From: Streptomyces hygroscopicus
GTDB lineage: Bacteria; Actinomycetota; Actinomycetes; Streptomycetales; Streptomycetaceae
Direction of reading: 5' to 3'
DNA: 64,000 bases
Assembly (NCBI RefSeq): GCF_026168105.1
Contig: NZ_LBMW01000011.1
Coordinates: 62,001 to 126,000, forward strand
In this document: positions 49,430-58,070 of the stretch, piece by piece
Position numbering within the stretch: the first letter of the stretch is position 1
Layout: every line of letters starts with the position of its first letter
The notes under the pieces: generated by a model
Told to the model about the DNA's origin: nothing
What the model saw: only the letters and a program-made list of their open reading frames with translations
The model's database searches: none
Translations under genes and position numbers: made by a program

Positions 49430-51100
49430 TCAACCCAGTGCGGATGCCGCCCCCTTGAACACCAGTCCGGCCCCGAGGGCCACGACGACGAAGGCGGAAC
49501 CCAGGGGAGCGGTGCGGCGTACCAGCGTGGCCGCCGGGCCGCGGGTCCAGCGTGGCCGCCGGTCCAGCAGACGGTTCATCCCGCTGCCCAGCTTGACCAC
49601 GGCGAACCCGGCGGCGGTCAGCGTCAGGGCGAGCCCGGCGCCGTAGGCGACGACGAGCAGGAGACCGAACCAGGCCTGGCCGAGCGCGGTGGCCCCGACG
49701 AGGACCACCACGGCGGAGGGGCTGGGCACGAGTCCGCCGGCGAAGCCGAGGAGGATCGTGCCGCGGAGGGTGGGGGCGACGGGGTGGGTGTGGGTGACGC
49801 CGCCGTGGGTGTGGGGGATGCCGTGGGCGTGTTCCCGGGCGTGGTCGTGGGCGTGTTCCCGGGCGTGGTCGTGGGTGTGGTCCGGGCGGTCGTGCGCGTG
49901 GTCGTGGTTGTGCGCGTGGTCCGGGCGGTCGTGCGCGTGGTCGTGGTCGTGCGCGTGGTCGTGCCCGGGTCCGTTGTCGTGGCCGTGGTGGTGGTCGTGC
50001 CCGTCGTCGTGGGTGTGCGCGTCTCCTCGCTGCTGGGTGTGCAAGTGTCCGTGGCCGTGCGCGTGCCCCCGGTTGCGCCATGCCCGTCGTACGAGGGACG
50101 TGCCCGCCAGGATGACGAGGACCCCGCTCGCCAGGCCCAGCCATGCGATCACCGAGGGCGTAGCGGCGGAACCGGCGGTGACCAGCAGGCCCAGGGCCAC
50201 CACTCCCAGGGTGTGGGTGACCGTCACCGACGCGGCCAGAGGAAGAACGTCGCGCAGCCTCGCACGGCCTCCGCGGGCCGCCGCGCTCGCCGCCATCAGG
50301 GTCTTGCCGTGGCCCGGCGCGAGCGCGTGCATCGCGCCGAGGCCAACCGCGATGACCAGGGCGAGCGCGCCGAAGCCGAGGGTGAGGTGGTGACTGGCGA
50401 CCAGATCGTCCAGCGCCCGGGTCCAACGGTCGGCGTCGCGCGGCAGGATGGAGGCCGCCGGCGCGTCCGGGCGGTCGACGGTGAGGGCGGGGCCGCCGGG
50501 GCGCACCCGCAGGGAGGCCTCGAAGGTATCGGCCGGTGAGGAGAGCAACTCCTTCGGATAGGTGATCAGTTCATGGGACACCGACACCTTCGGCACGGTG
50601 GACGCGGTGAGCGTCATGCGGTCGCCGCGCGCGGTTATCTCCCGCCAGCCGGGCCCGGTGGTCGCGCCCGCGCTGTGGAAGCCGACGACGAGGGTGTCCG
50701 CCTTGGGCAGCGGGGCCGTCAGCCGGCACTCCACGCGCAGGGTGTTCAGCCCCGCCTGGCCGGGCCGCAGTTGTGCGCGGCTCGCGCCGACGGTGAGCAC
50801 GGCCTTCCGTCCGCCCACCGTGACCTTGCTGCCTTCGGCGGCCTTCGTGCACCGCCCCCGTGCCCATGCGGTGAGGCCGAGCCGTTCCAGGTCGGGCCTG
50901 GCCTGGGTGGCCGGGATCTCCGCAAGATCCTCGACATGGTCGATCCGCAGCTGCCCCGGGGCGGCGACCAGGCCGTCGTACCGGTTGACGGTGAAATTGC
51001 CGAGCGGGTGGGCGCTCGCGTGGCCGGAAGGGGCGAGGACGAGCAGGCAGGCGGCCGTGAGGACGGCCGCGCCGGAGGCGACGACACGGCGCAGGTTCAC
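49430..51100 (-). CDS. NicO/RcnA-type nickel-cobalt exporter with His-rich loop
   Basis: A 556-aa protein. A signal peptide (to about residue 30) is followed by an extracytoplasmic domain that starts HPLGNFTVNRYDGLVAAPG (about 31-230). The six-helix NicO permease begins LTLGFGALALVIAVGLGAMHALAPGHGK; the HxxxGH-like AMHALAPGHG is diagnostic. Between helices lies a ~110-residue loop almost wholly of His, Asp and Ala (GHDHAHDHDHAHDRPDH units) that should bind metal. It would export Ni/Co. GTG 51100 overlaps the TPR gene stop by 4 nt. Encoded with DUF4331 and TPR proteins. Confidence 0.9.
   Translation of the reverse strand: MNLRRVVASGAAVLTAACLLVLAPSGHASAHPLGNFTVNRYDGLVAAPGQLRIDHVEDLAEIPATQARPDLERLGLTAWARGRCTKAAEGSKVTVGGRKAVLTVGASRAQLRPGQAGLNTLRVECRLTAPLPKADTLVVGFHSAGATTGPGWREITARGDRMTLTASTVPKVSVSHELITYPKELLSSPADTFEASLRVRPGGPALTVDRPDAPAASILPRDADRWTRALDDLVASHHLTLGFGALALVIAVGLGAMHALAPGHGKTLMAASAAARGGRARLRDVLPLAASVTVTHTLGVVALGLLVTAGSAATPSVIAWLGLASGVLVILAGTSLVRRAWRNRGHAHGHGHLHTQQRGDAHTHDDGHDHHHGHDNGPGHDHAHDHDHAHDRPDHAHNHDHAHDRPDHTHDHAREHAHDHAREHAHGIPHTHGGVTHTHPVAPTLRGTILLGFAGGLVPSPSAVVVLVGATALGQAWFGLLLVVAYGAGLALTLTAAGFAVVKLGSGMNRLLDRRPRWTRGPAATLVRRTAPLGSAFVVVALGAGLVFKGAASALG
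49784..50070. repeat. Degenerate His-codon repeats inside the NicO gene
   Basis: About 290 bp of short degenerate direct repeats (units of GTGGTCGTGCGCGTG type on the plus strand) encode the His/Asp/Ala loop. Such arrays expand and contract easily, so loop length probably varies between strains. Confidence 0.75.
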
Positions 51101-53133
51101 TTCATCGCCTCCAGGGCCTTGCGGGCCTCGCGCGCGCCCAGGGGTGAGAAGCCGGAATTGAGGCCGAGGGCCGCGGTGAGCGAGGCTCGGGCCTGGTCCG
51201 GGTGTCCGGCGGCGCGCTCGATCATGCCGCGGTGGTAGAGGAAGGCCGCGTTGCGGTAGCCGGTGGCCGTGGCCTGCCGGGCGTAGGGGAGGGCCTCCTG
51301 GTCGCGGCCGTTGACGTGCAGCGCCCAGGCGAGGGCGTCCGCAGTGTGCACGGTGTGGCGGCGTGCCCACTCGGCGCGGGCGGCCTTCAGGGCGGCCGTG
51401 CGGTCCCCGTGGTCGGCAGCGGCGAGGGCCGTGTCGAGGTCGGCGTTGACGCCGTTGGCGCGGGCCAGCGAGACCCAGGCGTCGACCAGTGCGTACTGGT
51501 CGTGGGCCTTGGTCAGGTCGTCGCCTTTGCCGCGCGCCTCGTACAACTCGCCCAGTTCCACGAGGGGTTGGGGGAGCGGATAGCGGTCGACGACCTGCTC
51601 CATTCCCCGGATCGCGTCCGCGGTGTCGCCTTGGGCCGCCTGGGCGCGGGCGCGGCCCTCCAGCGCAGGGAGGTAGGTGTCGTCTGCCGCGAGGGCGCGT
51701 GCGTAGTCGGTGAGAGCCGTCCCGTAGTCGCCCTGGCTCCAGGCGAGTTGGGCGAGCGCGGTCGCCACGTAGGCGATGTCGCCGCGGGAAGTGGCCGAGG
51801 CGAGTGCCTGCTCCAGGACGCGGCGGGCGGTGTTCACGTCGCCGCGCAGTTCGTGGACGTAGGCGTAGCGGGTGAAGACGGGAACGCCGGGGTGGCGCGA
51901 GTCCGCCAGGTCCGCCGCCTTCGAGGCGTCCGCGTAGCGCCCGAGTTCGACCAGCGCGTCGATACGGGAGGACAGGGCGCGCTCGCTGTAGGGGTTCTGC
52001 TGCAGGGCGAGGTCCGCGTACTTCAGGGCGTCGGTGAAGTCGTGGCGGGCCGCGGCGAGGGCGGCCCGGCCGGCGAGCGCGGCGTCGTTGTCCGGGCGGA
52101 GCTCCAGCGAACGGTCCAGCGTGCTCTGCGCCTGAGGGTAGCGGGAAGGGTCGCCCTTGGTGCGTGCCTGTTCGACGTACGCGAGGCCGAGGGTGGCCCA
52201 GCTGCCGTAGTCCCGTGGCTGGGCGCGGAGATGAGCCTGCAGGGCCCGGATGCTCGAGTCGAGGTCGCCGCCGGCGAGCAGTTCGGGCGAGATCCCGGCG
52301 GGCGCGGATGCGACGGGCGCCGTGCCGCTGTCCCGCACGGCTCCTACGGCGACGGCCCCGGCGGTGAGCGCAACGGCCAACGAGGCGGCACAGAATCCGA
52401 GCTGCACGACCCGCCACCGCCGCCCCGCAGCGGCGAACCTCCGCACCGCGACGACCCGCTCGTCGCCACCACCGGCGGCTTCGCAAGAGGGTGCGTCGCC
52501 GTCCGGCGGTGAGGGGGGCGTCTTGCCGTCCGGCGGTGAGGGGGGCGTCTTGCCGTCCGGCGGTGAGGGGGGCGTCTTGCCGTCCGGCGGTGAGGGGGGC
52601 GTCTTGCGGTCCGGCGGTGAGGGGGGCGTCTTGCCGTCCGGCGGTGGGGGCGCGCCCTCCGTCGTTGCGGGGGCCGCCGACTCACCGTCGACCAGCTCGC
52701 CACCGCCGTCGCCAGCCTGAGCCGGAGCGTCGACGTGTGCCTCGGCGTGTGTGGCGGCGCCCTCGCCGAACTCCTCGGCGCTCTCGTCGTACTCGTCCGC
52801 GCCCGTGGCGATGCTCCCGCAGCGCTCTCCGATGCTCCCGCTGCTCGCCCCGGCGCCCGTGGCGGCGCTGCCGCCATACGCTCCGGCGCTCGCAGCACCG
52901 TTCCCGCCGTCTGCTCCGGCTCCGGCGTGCTTCACACCGCTCCCGTTGCCTTCCCCCGCGGTCATGGCGGCGTTCGCGCTCCCCGCCCCGCCGCTCACGG
53001 CGCCCGCCCAGGCGCCCGTCGCGCCCGCCTCGCCGCTCGCCTCCACCGCGCGGAGCGGTGGCTTCGGTGGCTCGGCCTTCGGCCGGTCGCCGTGCCCGCT
53101 CTCCGGCGCGCTCTCGTTGGTACGCGGGGACAT
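51097..53133 (-). CDS. Membrane-anchored TPR protein
   Basis: A 678-aa protein. The first ~225 residues are disordered and Ala/Gly-rich, ending in five or more copies of a nine-residue Pro-rich repeat (PPDGKTPPS). One membrane helix (about VVQLGFCAASLAVALTAGAVAVGAV, 240-265) precedes about ten TPR repeats (for example DYGSWATLGLAYVEQARTKG; YERALSSRIDALVELGRYAD-type units). TPR arrays bind partner proteins, probably outside the membrane here. ATG 53133 follows GAGGAGAGG. It lies between DUF4331 and NicO genes in one operon. Confidence 0.88.
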   Translation of the reverse strand: MSPRTNESAPESGHGDRPKAEPPKPPLRAVEASGEAGATGAWAGAVSGGAGSANAAMTAGEGNGSGVKHAGAGADGGNGAASAGAYGGSAATGAGASSGSIGERCGSIATGADEYDESAEEFGEGAATHAEAHVDAPAQAGDGGGELVDGESAAPATTEGAPPPPDGKTPPSPPDRKTPPSPPDGKTPPSPPDGKTPPSPPDGKTPPSPPDGDAPSCEAAGGGDERVVAVRRFAAAGRRWRVVQLGFCAASLAVALTAGAVAVGAVRDSGTAPVASAPAGISPELLAGGDLDSSIRALQAHLRAQPRDYGSWATLGLAYVEQARTKGDPSRYPQAQSTLDRSLELRPDNDAALAGRAALAAARHDFTDALKYADLALQQNPYSERALSSRIDALVELGRYADASKAADLADSRHPGVPVFTRYAYVHELRGDVNTARRVLEQALASATSRGDIAYVATALAQLAWSQGDYGTALTDYARALAADDTYLPALEGRARAQAAQGDTADAIRGMEQVVDRYPLPQPLVELGELYEARGKGDDLTKAHDQYALVDAWVSLARANGVNADLDTALAAADHGDRTAALKAARAEWARRHTVHTADALAWALHVNGRDQEALPYARQATATGYRNAAFLYHRGMIERAAGHPDQARASLTAALGLNSGFSPLGAREARKALEAMK
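52499..52650. repeat. 27-bp coding tandem repeat, about 5.6 copies
   Basis: Perfect or near-perfect 27-bp units run from 52499 to 52633, then a partial unit to about 52648. Each encodes nine residues (PPDGKTPPS) of the TPR protein. One unit has G for C (Arg for Gly codon change). This is a likely variable-number locus. Confidence 0.92.
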
Positions 53134-53264
53134 GCCCTCTCCTCAGTTCTGCTGGGCGGAAACGGTCGGGCGGCGCGGCCCGCGCCGTGGGGGATGGGGA
53201 GGTACGGGCCGCGCCGGTCGAGGGGGACGGGGCCGAAGAAACCGGTCCCGTCCGGTGGGCCGGG

Positions 53265-54791
53265 TCAGTAGGCCCGGTAGCGGGTGCGTCGGCGCCACCA
53301 CATCACCGCGGTGCCGACCAGCAGGACCCCGGCGACGCCCGCCGCCGCCGACGTCGCGATCAGTGTGGTGTCGGAGCCGCTCGCACCGGTCGCCTGCAGC
53401 CCGTCGCCCAGCTGGTCGCGCACGCTGTTGCCGGTGCCCTTCGCCAGCGGACCGCGCGAGCCCGAAGTCGGCTCCGCCAGATACGGGAAGGAGTGCCCGA
53501 ACTTCTGGTCGTTCGCGTCGACCCCGTCCCCGAGGCCGGTCTTCTGACCGCTCAGGAAGCCCTCCATCACCTGCAGCGCCTCGTCGATCACGTCATCGGT
53601 GAGCCGACGCCCGTTCGGGAAGCCCGCGTTGTCACCGTCGAGTACGCCCAGCCGCTTGGGGTCGGCGCTCGGCTTGATCGAGGTGTTGAGCCGCAGCTCC
53701 TCCGCCGGCCGTACGTTCGGCGGCTGGTTGAGGCCCTTCACGCCCTTCAGGAAGACGTCCACCAGGTCGTTGCGGGGCTCGGACGGCGCCTTGATCTTGT
53801 AGATCGACTCGATGAGCTTCGGCAGCTCCGGGTTGGTCACGTTCTTCAGGAACTGCGCGTCGTGGCTCGGTGAGGACGCGTTGAACTTGTCCTTGTCCTT
53901 CTGTGGGTTGACCACCTCGTTGACGAGCGGGTTGCCGAGCCGCGAGACCTGCGTCCAGTCGCCGTGCGCGTCCTTGCGCTGGACCGTCGACCAGATACCG
54001 ACGACCGGCTGGTCCTTCGAATCGCGGATCAGGTCGTTCGGCACCTGCAGGGCGAGGGAGTTGACGTTGTAGCCCTTGAGGGTGTCGTTGCCGACCTCCG
54101 AGAGGTTCCCGCCGTACAGCAGGTCGAAGACGCGCAGATCCGCGAAGAAGGGGTCTTCGGCCTGTCCGGCGAACGTCGTCGCGCCGCCCGCGAGCTTGTA
54201 CACGGCCTGGTAACGCAGCTTGCCGTAGTCCGGCATCGACGCCTTGCCGACGTTCGACGGCGCGACCGGAACGTTGTCGGCGACCTTGGTCCGGGCGACG
54301 ACCTTCTCCTTGTGCAGCTTGAGCAGGTCGATGTCGTAGGTCTGCGTGATGTTCAGGTTGGGGTCGTCGAGGCTTTTGACCGCGCCGGTGTTGTACAGGA
54401 AGGTGTTGCCGTTCTTCCTGTGCGTCTTGAACGTGTACCGGAAGACCAGATCGCTCTGGGCGTCACCGTTCCGGTCGATGTGGATGTCGTACTGGGCGTC
54501 GTCCGCGAAGGTGTAGAAGTTCGGTCCGCCCGCGGGCTCCTCGAAGGGGATGAAGTTCGCGATGACCGTCGTCGTGTCGGGCTTGTCGGGGCTCACGAAC
54601 GCGTACAGGTCGGTGTTGTCGTACTGCGGCTGTCCGGAGATCAGCGGGGCCTCCCGGTGGGAGGAGGCGGAGGCCGCCCCCGGTTCCAGCACGGTCACAC
54701 CGGCGGCCGCGAGCCCTCCGGCGGCCAGCGCGCCACAGATGAGGGCCGCGATGCTCCTGCGCCCCACGCCTCTCCTGGAGATAGGTGTCAT
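53265..54791 (-). CDS. DUF4331 family protein, surface-anchored
   Basis: A 508-aa DUF4331 protein. A signal peptide (about 1-43) ends near ASASSHREAPLISGQPQYDNTDLYAF, the diagnostic opening of the family. Later blocks include FIPFEEPAGGPNFYTFADDAQYDIHIDRNGD in pieces and DPFFADLRVFDLLYGG. A C-terminal membrane helix (TLIATSAAAGVAGVLLVGTAVMWW) and basic tail anchor it outside the cell. Its function is unknown. ATG 54791 is chosen as start. It heads the operon with the TPR and NicO genes and is divergent from the sigma/anti-sigma pair, an arrangement I recall as recurring in actinobacteria. Confidence 0.9.
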   Translation of the reverse strand: MTPISRRGVGRRSIAALICGALAAGGLAAAGVTVLEPGAASASSHREAPLISGQPQYDNTDLYAFVSPDKPDTTTVIANFIPFEEPAGGPNFYTFADDAQYDIHIDRNGDAQSDLVFRYTFKTHRKNGNTFLYNTGAVKSLDDPNLNITQTYDIDLLKLHKEKVVARTKVADNVPVAPSNVGKASMPDYGKLRYQAVYKLAGGATTFAGQAEDPFFADLRVFDLLYGGNLSEVGNDTLKGYNVNSLALQVPNDLIRDSKDQPVVGIWSTVQRKDAHGDWTQVSRLGNPLVNEVVNPQKDKDKFNASSPSHDAQFLKNVTNPELPKLIESIYKIKAPSEPRNDLVDVFLKGVKGLNQPPNVRPAEELRLNTSIKPSADPKRLGVLDGDNAGFPNGRRLTDDVIDEALQVMEGFLSGQKTGLGDGVDANDQKFGHSFPYLAEPTSGSRGPLAKGTGNSVRDQLGDGLQATGASGSDTTLIATSAAAGVAGVLLVGTAVMWWRRRTRYRAY

Positions 54792-54933
54792 GCCGTCCGT
54801 CCTCAGTGCCAACTTGCCTGACGCTCGGGGATTCGGAGCGGACGCCGTAGCGGATTGGTCGAGTCTGAAAAATCATTTCGTGCCTGCTCCACCCGCGTTT
54901 TCGCCACGCTGATCCGTAACACCGTCCGAGGGC

Positions 54934-55539
54934 GTGAGCGCAGAAGGTGCCACAGGGACGCAAGCTGCCGTGCGAGCGGCGGAGAGGGGGTTACGGGTGG
55001 AGGCGGACGAACTTCTGGTGCTCGTGGCCGGAGGCGACCAGAAGGCCTTCGAAGAACTGTACGGACTGGTCTCCGGACCGGTGTTCGGGCTGGTGCGCCG
55101 GGTCGTACGGGACCCGGCGCAGTCGGAGGAGGTGGCTCAGGAGGTGCTGCTCGAACTGTGGCGCTCGGCACCGCGGTTCGATCCCGGCCGCGGCAGCGCC
55201 CTGTCGTGGATACTCACCCTCGCGCACCGCCGGGCGGTCGACCGGGTGCGCAGCGCCCGCGCGGCCGGCGAGCGCGAGCGGCGCGAGGCCCGGCGCGCCC
55301 TCCACCCCGCCTTCGACCACGTCGCCGAGGAGGTGGAGGCGGGCCTGGAGCGCGAGTGGGTGCGACGGTGCCTGGACCGTCTCACGGCCCTGCAACGGCA
55401 GTCCGTCACGCTCGCCTACTACGACGGTTACACGTACCGTGAGGTCGCCGAGCGGCTCTCGCTGCCGCTCGGCACGGTCAAGACACGGATGCGCGACGGA
55501 CTCACCCGGCTGCGCGAATGCCTGGGAGGGGTCGCATGA
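54934..55539 (+). CDS. ECF sigma factor, SigK-like
   Basis: A 201-aa ECF sigma factor if GTG 54934 is used; GTG 54997 (VEADELLVLVAGGDQ) has a better G-rich ribosome binding site and would give 180 aa. Region 2 is FEELYGLVSGPVFGLVRRVVRDP with SEEVAQEVLLELWR and WILTLAHRRAVDRVRS; region 4 is YDGYTYREVAERLSLPLGTVKTRMRDGL. It closely follows the SigK pattern, in which the sigma factor is held by RskA. It overlaps the anti-sigma gene by 4 nt and probably controls the divergent DUF4331-TPR-NicO operon and itself. Confidence 0.9.
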   Translation: MSAEGATGTQAAVRAAERGLRVEADELLVLVAGGDQKAFEELYGLVSGPVFGLVRRVVRDPAQSEEVAQEVLLELWRSAPRFDPGRGSALSWILTLAHRRAVDRVRSARAAGERERREARRALHPAFDHVAEEVEAGLEREWVRRCLDRLTALQRQSVTLAYYDGYTYREVAERLSLPLGTVKTRMRDGLTRLRECLGGVA

Positions 55540-56357
55540 GCATCTTCTCCCGTCTGCGCTCCGGCGATCTGCACTCCCTCGCCGCGCCCTACGCCCTCGA
55601 CGCGCTCGAACCCGACGAGCGGCGTCGCTTCGAGAAGCACCTCAAGGGCTGTGACCGCTGCGCCGGCGAGGTGCGTGCCCTGTCCGAGGACGCCGTCCGC
55701 CTCGCCTGGTCCACCACGGCCCTGGCCCCGCCCGGTCTGCGGGACCGGGTCCTCACCGCCGTACGCACCATGCCCCAGGACCCCTCGCCGGCGCAGGACG
55801 CGCCCCGCGCCCGCGCCCCGCATCTGCCCCCGCACGTCTGGGGTGCCGCACCGCCGCCCCCGCGCGCCCGTGCGCCCCGAATGCGGCCACTTTTCGCCCC
55901 GTTCGCCACCGCCACGGCCGCGGCGGCCCTCGTCGTCGCCGCGCTCTTCGCCGTGCAGGCCACCCACACGCAGGACCGACTGGCCGCGGAGCGCGCGCAG
56001 GCGCGTGAGATCGCCCACGTTCTCGCCGCCCCGGACGCCCGTGCGACCAGCGACCGGGACGCCGACGGCCGAGGAATCGGAGTAGTTGCTTCCGCATCCG
56101 AGGGGCGCGCCGTCGTCACCCTCAGCGGACTCGGAGCACTTCCGAGCGGCCGTGTGCATCAGCTCTGGCTCATGCGCCCCAACGTGCAACCGCGCTCCCT
56201 GGGGCTCTTCAGCGGTGACGCGCCCCTGGTCGCGAGCGGCCTCGGCAAGTCCGCGACGTCACTCGCAGTAACCGTGGAACCCGACGGGGGCTCAGCTCAA
56301 CCCACCGGTCAGCCAGTTGTTCAACTCGCCCTGCAATCCGTCGGATTCGGACAGTAG
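55536..56357 (+). CDS. RskA-like anti-sigma factor
   Basis: A 273-aa membrane anti-sigma factor. The cytoplasmic domain starts LHSLAAPYALDALEPDERRRFEKHLKGCDRC (in consecutive motifs) with an HxxxCxxC-type zinc site in HLKGCDRC. A Pro/Arg/Ala-rich stretch precedes the membrane helix (FATATAAAALVVAALFAVQ). The extracytoplasmic RskA domain has GRAVVTLSGLGALPSGRVHQLWLM and ends in VQLALQSVGFGQ. Release of the sigma factor by regulated proteolysis is expected from the family. ATG 55536 has GGGAGG upstream and overlaps the sigma stop (ATGA). Confidence 0.92.
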   Translation: MSIFSRLRSGDLHSLAAPYALDALEPDERRRFEKHLKGCDRCAGEVRALSEDAVRLAWSTTALAPPGLRDRVLTAVRTMPQDPSPAQDAPRARAPHLPPHVWGAAPPPPRARAPRMRPLFAPFATATAAAALVVAALFAVQATHTQDRLAAERAQAREIAHVLAAPDARATSDRDADGRGIGVVASASEGRAVVTLSGLGALPSGRVHQLWLMRPNVQPRSLGLFSGDAPLVASGLGKSATSLAVTVEPDGGSAQPTGQPVVQLALQSVGFGQ

Positions 56358-56472
56358 TCGTCAACCCCCTTACAGAGAAGGTGAATCCTGTGCCCGCGAT
56401 ACACGAGTGCCACGACGGAGCGATAGGGTTACTCTGCCCGGGCCGGGTGGACTCGTACGGGTGGGGAGTGAC

Positions 56473-56742
56473 ATGGAACAGATAACAGTGCGCAGCAGGG
56501 CAAGGGTCCCTGCGATCACCTGCGGGAGCAGCGCGACCAGTTCGCGCCTCGACCGCCATCTCTCGGTGCTGGGAGGCCCTGCCATCCCGCAGCGTGAGGC
56601 GGCCGAGGCGACCTCACTGATGCTCGAGCTCACCGCACGTGACACCGTGCACCAGCGGAGCGGCAGGGGTGCGCGCATGAGCAAGGTCTCGCTCTTCGCG
56701 CCGCTGCGTCGGCTGCGCCGCTCGCTGTTCGGCGGACGCTGA
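56473..56742 (+). CDS. 89-aa conserved hypothetical protein
   Basis: A small protein from ATG 56473 (GGGGAG upstream), beginning MEQITVRSRARVPAITCGS and ending in a very basic amphipathic tail (SLFAPLRRLRRSLFGGR). The middle is helical (REAAEATSLMLELTARDTVH). I recall near-identical proteins in other Streptomyces genomes, without known function. The basic tail could contact membrane or nucleic acid. It follows the anti-sigma gene by 115 bp and is probably a separate transcript; a hairpin follows. Confidence 0.75.
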   Translation: MEQITVRSRARVPAITCGSSATSSRLDRHLSVLGGPAIPQREAAEATSLMLELTARDTVHQRSGRGARMSKVSLFAPLRRLRRSLFGGR

Positions 56743-56762
56743 GCGACACCTGCGTTCCTCAC

Positions 56763-56782
56763 GGCGCCCGCGAGCGGGCGCC
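56763..56782. terminator. Hairpin between 89-aa gene and CoA transferase
   Basis: A perfect 8-bp stem GGCGCCCG/CGGGCGCC with loop CGAG lies between convergent genes. Confidence 0.7.
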
Positions 56783-56798
56783 CTGCAAGGGCCCGCGC

Positions 56799-58007
56799 TC
56801 AGGCCGCCACACCGTCCCGGCGCAGCGCTGTGATCTCGTCGTCCGTCATCCCCACGGCACGCAGCAGCGCCTCGGTGTGCTCCCCGAGCGCGGGCACGTC
56901 CCCCATCCGCGCGTCGTTTCCGCCCGGCAGCGTGATCGGCGGCAGCAATGCCCTCAGCGGCCCGACCGGCGTCCCCACCTCCCGCCACCGCTCCCGGGCC
57001 GCCAACTGCGGATGCTCCGCCACGTCCCGCAGGTCCCTGAGGCGCGCGCAGGCGATGTCGGCCGCCTCCAGACGGGCCATGGCCCGGTCCGTTCCGAGCG
57101 CTCCCAGCGCCTTGGCGACCAGCGCGTCGGTACGCTCCCGGCGGGCGACCCGGGCCGCGTTCGTCGCGTACGCCGGATCGGTCCCCAGCTCCGGTTGGCC
57201 GAGCACCTGGGCCGCGAGCCGCTGCCACTCCCGGTCGTTCTGCACGGACAGCAGCACCCGTCCGCCGTCCGCCGTCGGGTAGGCGTTGTACGGCGCGATG
57301 ACGGCGTGTGCCAGACCCGTCCGCGCCGGGGGAGTGCCGTCGTGCATCGCGTGGTGCAGCGGATGCCCCATCCACTCGGCGAGCGCCTCCAGCATGGAGA
57401 TCTCGACCGGTCCGCCGCGTCCGGTCGTGCCCCGCCGGACGAGCGCCGCCAGCACCCCGGAGAACGCGTACATGGCCGCCGCGATGTCGGCCGCCGGAAT
57501 CCCCGCCTTGACCGGCTGCTCCGGCGTCCCGGTGACCGACACCAGCCCCGCCTCGCACTGCACGAGCATGTCGTAGGCCTTCCTCCGCACGTACGGCCCG
57601 GACGCCCCGTAGCCCGAGATGTCCACGGCGATCAGCCGCGGGTGCACCGCGCACAGCGCGGCCGCGTCCAGTCCGAGCCGGGCGGCGGCGCCCTGGGCGA
57701 GGTTCTGCACGAACACGTCCGCGTCCGCGATCAGCCGCCGCACGACGTCAAGGCCCCGCGGATCCTTCAGATCCAGTGCGATCGACTCCTTGCCGCGGTT
57801 GCACCACACGAAGTGCGAGGCGAGACCCCGGGCGGCGGTGTCGTAGCCACGGGCGAAGTCACCTCCGTCGACCCGCTCCACCTTGACCACGCGCGCGCCC
57901 AGATCGGCGAGCTGGCGGGTGGCGAAGGGTGCGGCGACGGCCTGCTCCACGGTGACGACGGTGATGCCCTCCAGGGGCAGGGGAAGTGGCTCCATGCGGG
58001 GGATCAT
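56799..58007 (-). CDS. Class III CoA transferase (CaiB/BaiF family)
   Basis: A 402-aa CoA transferase. The N-terminal LEGITVVTVEQAVAAPFATRQLADLGARVVKVE and the FVWCNRGKESIALDLKDPRG blocks are diagnostic. The probable catalytic Asp is in AYDMLVQCEAGL. It would move CoA between organic acids; the substrates are unknown. ATG 58007 has a G-rich upstream site; ATG 57995 is an alternative. Stand-alone, with no acyl-CoA dehydrogenase or hydratase next to it. Confidence 0.9.
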   Translation of the reverse strand: MIPRMEPLPLPLEGITVVTVEQAVAAPFATRQLADLGARVVKVERVDGGDFARGYDTAARGLASHFVWCNRGKESIALDLKDPRGLDVVRRLIADADVFVQNLAQGAAARLGLDAAALCAVHPRLIAVDISGYGASGPYVRRKAYDMLVQCEAGLVSVTGTPEQPVKAGIPAADIAAAMYAFSGVLAALVRRGTTGRGGPVEISMLEALAEWMGHPLHHAMHDGTPPARTGLAHAVIAPYNAYPTADGGRVLLSVQNDREWQRLAAQVLGQPELGTDPAYATNAARVARRERTDALVAKALGALGTDRAMARLEAADIACARLRDLRDVAEHPQLAARERWREVGTPVGPLRALLPPITLPGGNDARMGDVPALGEHTEALLRAVGMTDDEITALRRDGVAA

Positions 58008-58070
58008 GGCCCCTGCCCCCCGTGGTTGTCATGCACGGATGCCGGACCGGGCACCCCGGGATGACGCAGC

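Noticed and set aside
49784-50070. Short repeats resembling a CRISPR-like or satellite array
   Set aside because: They are degenerate in-frame codon repeats encoding the His-rich loop of NicO, without spacers of constant length.
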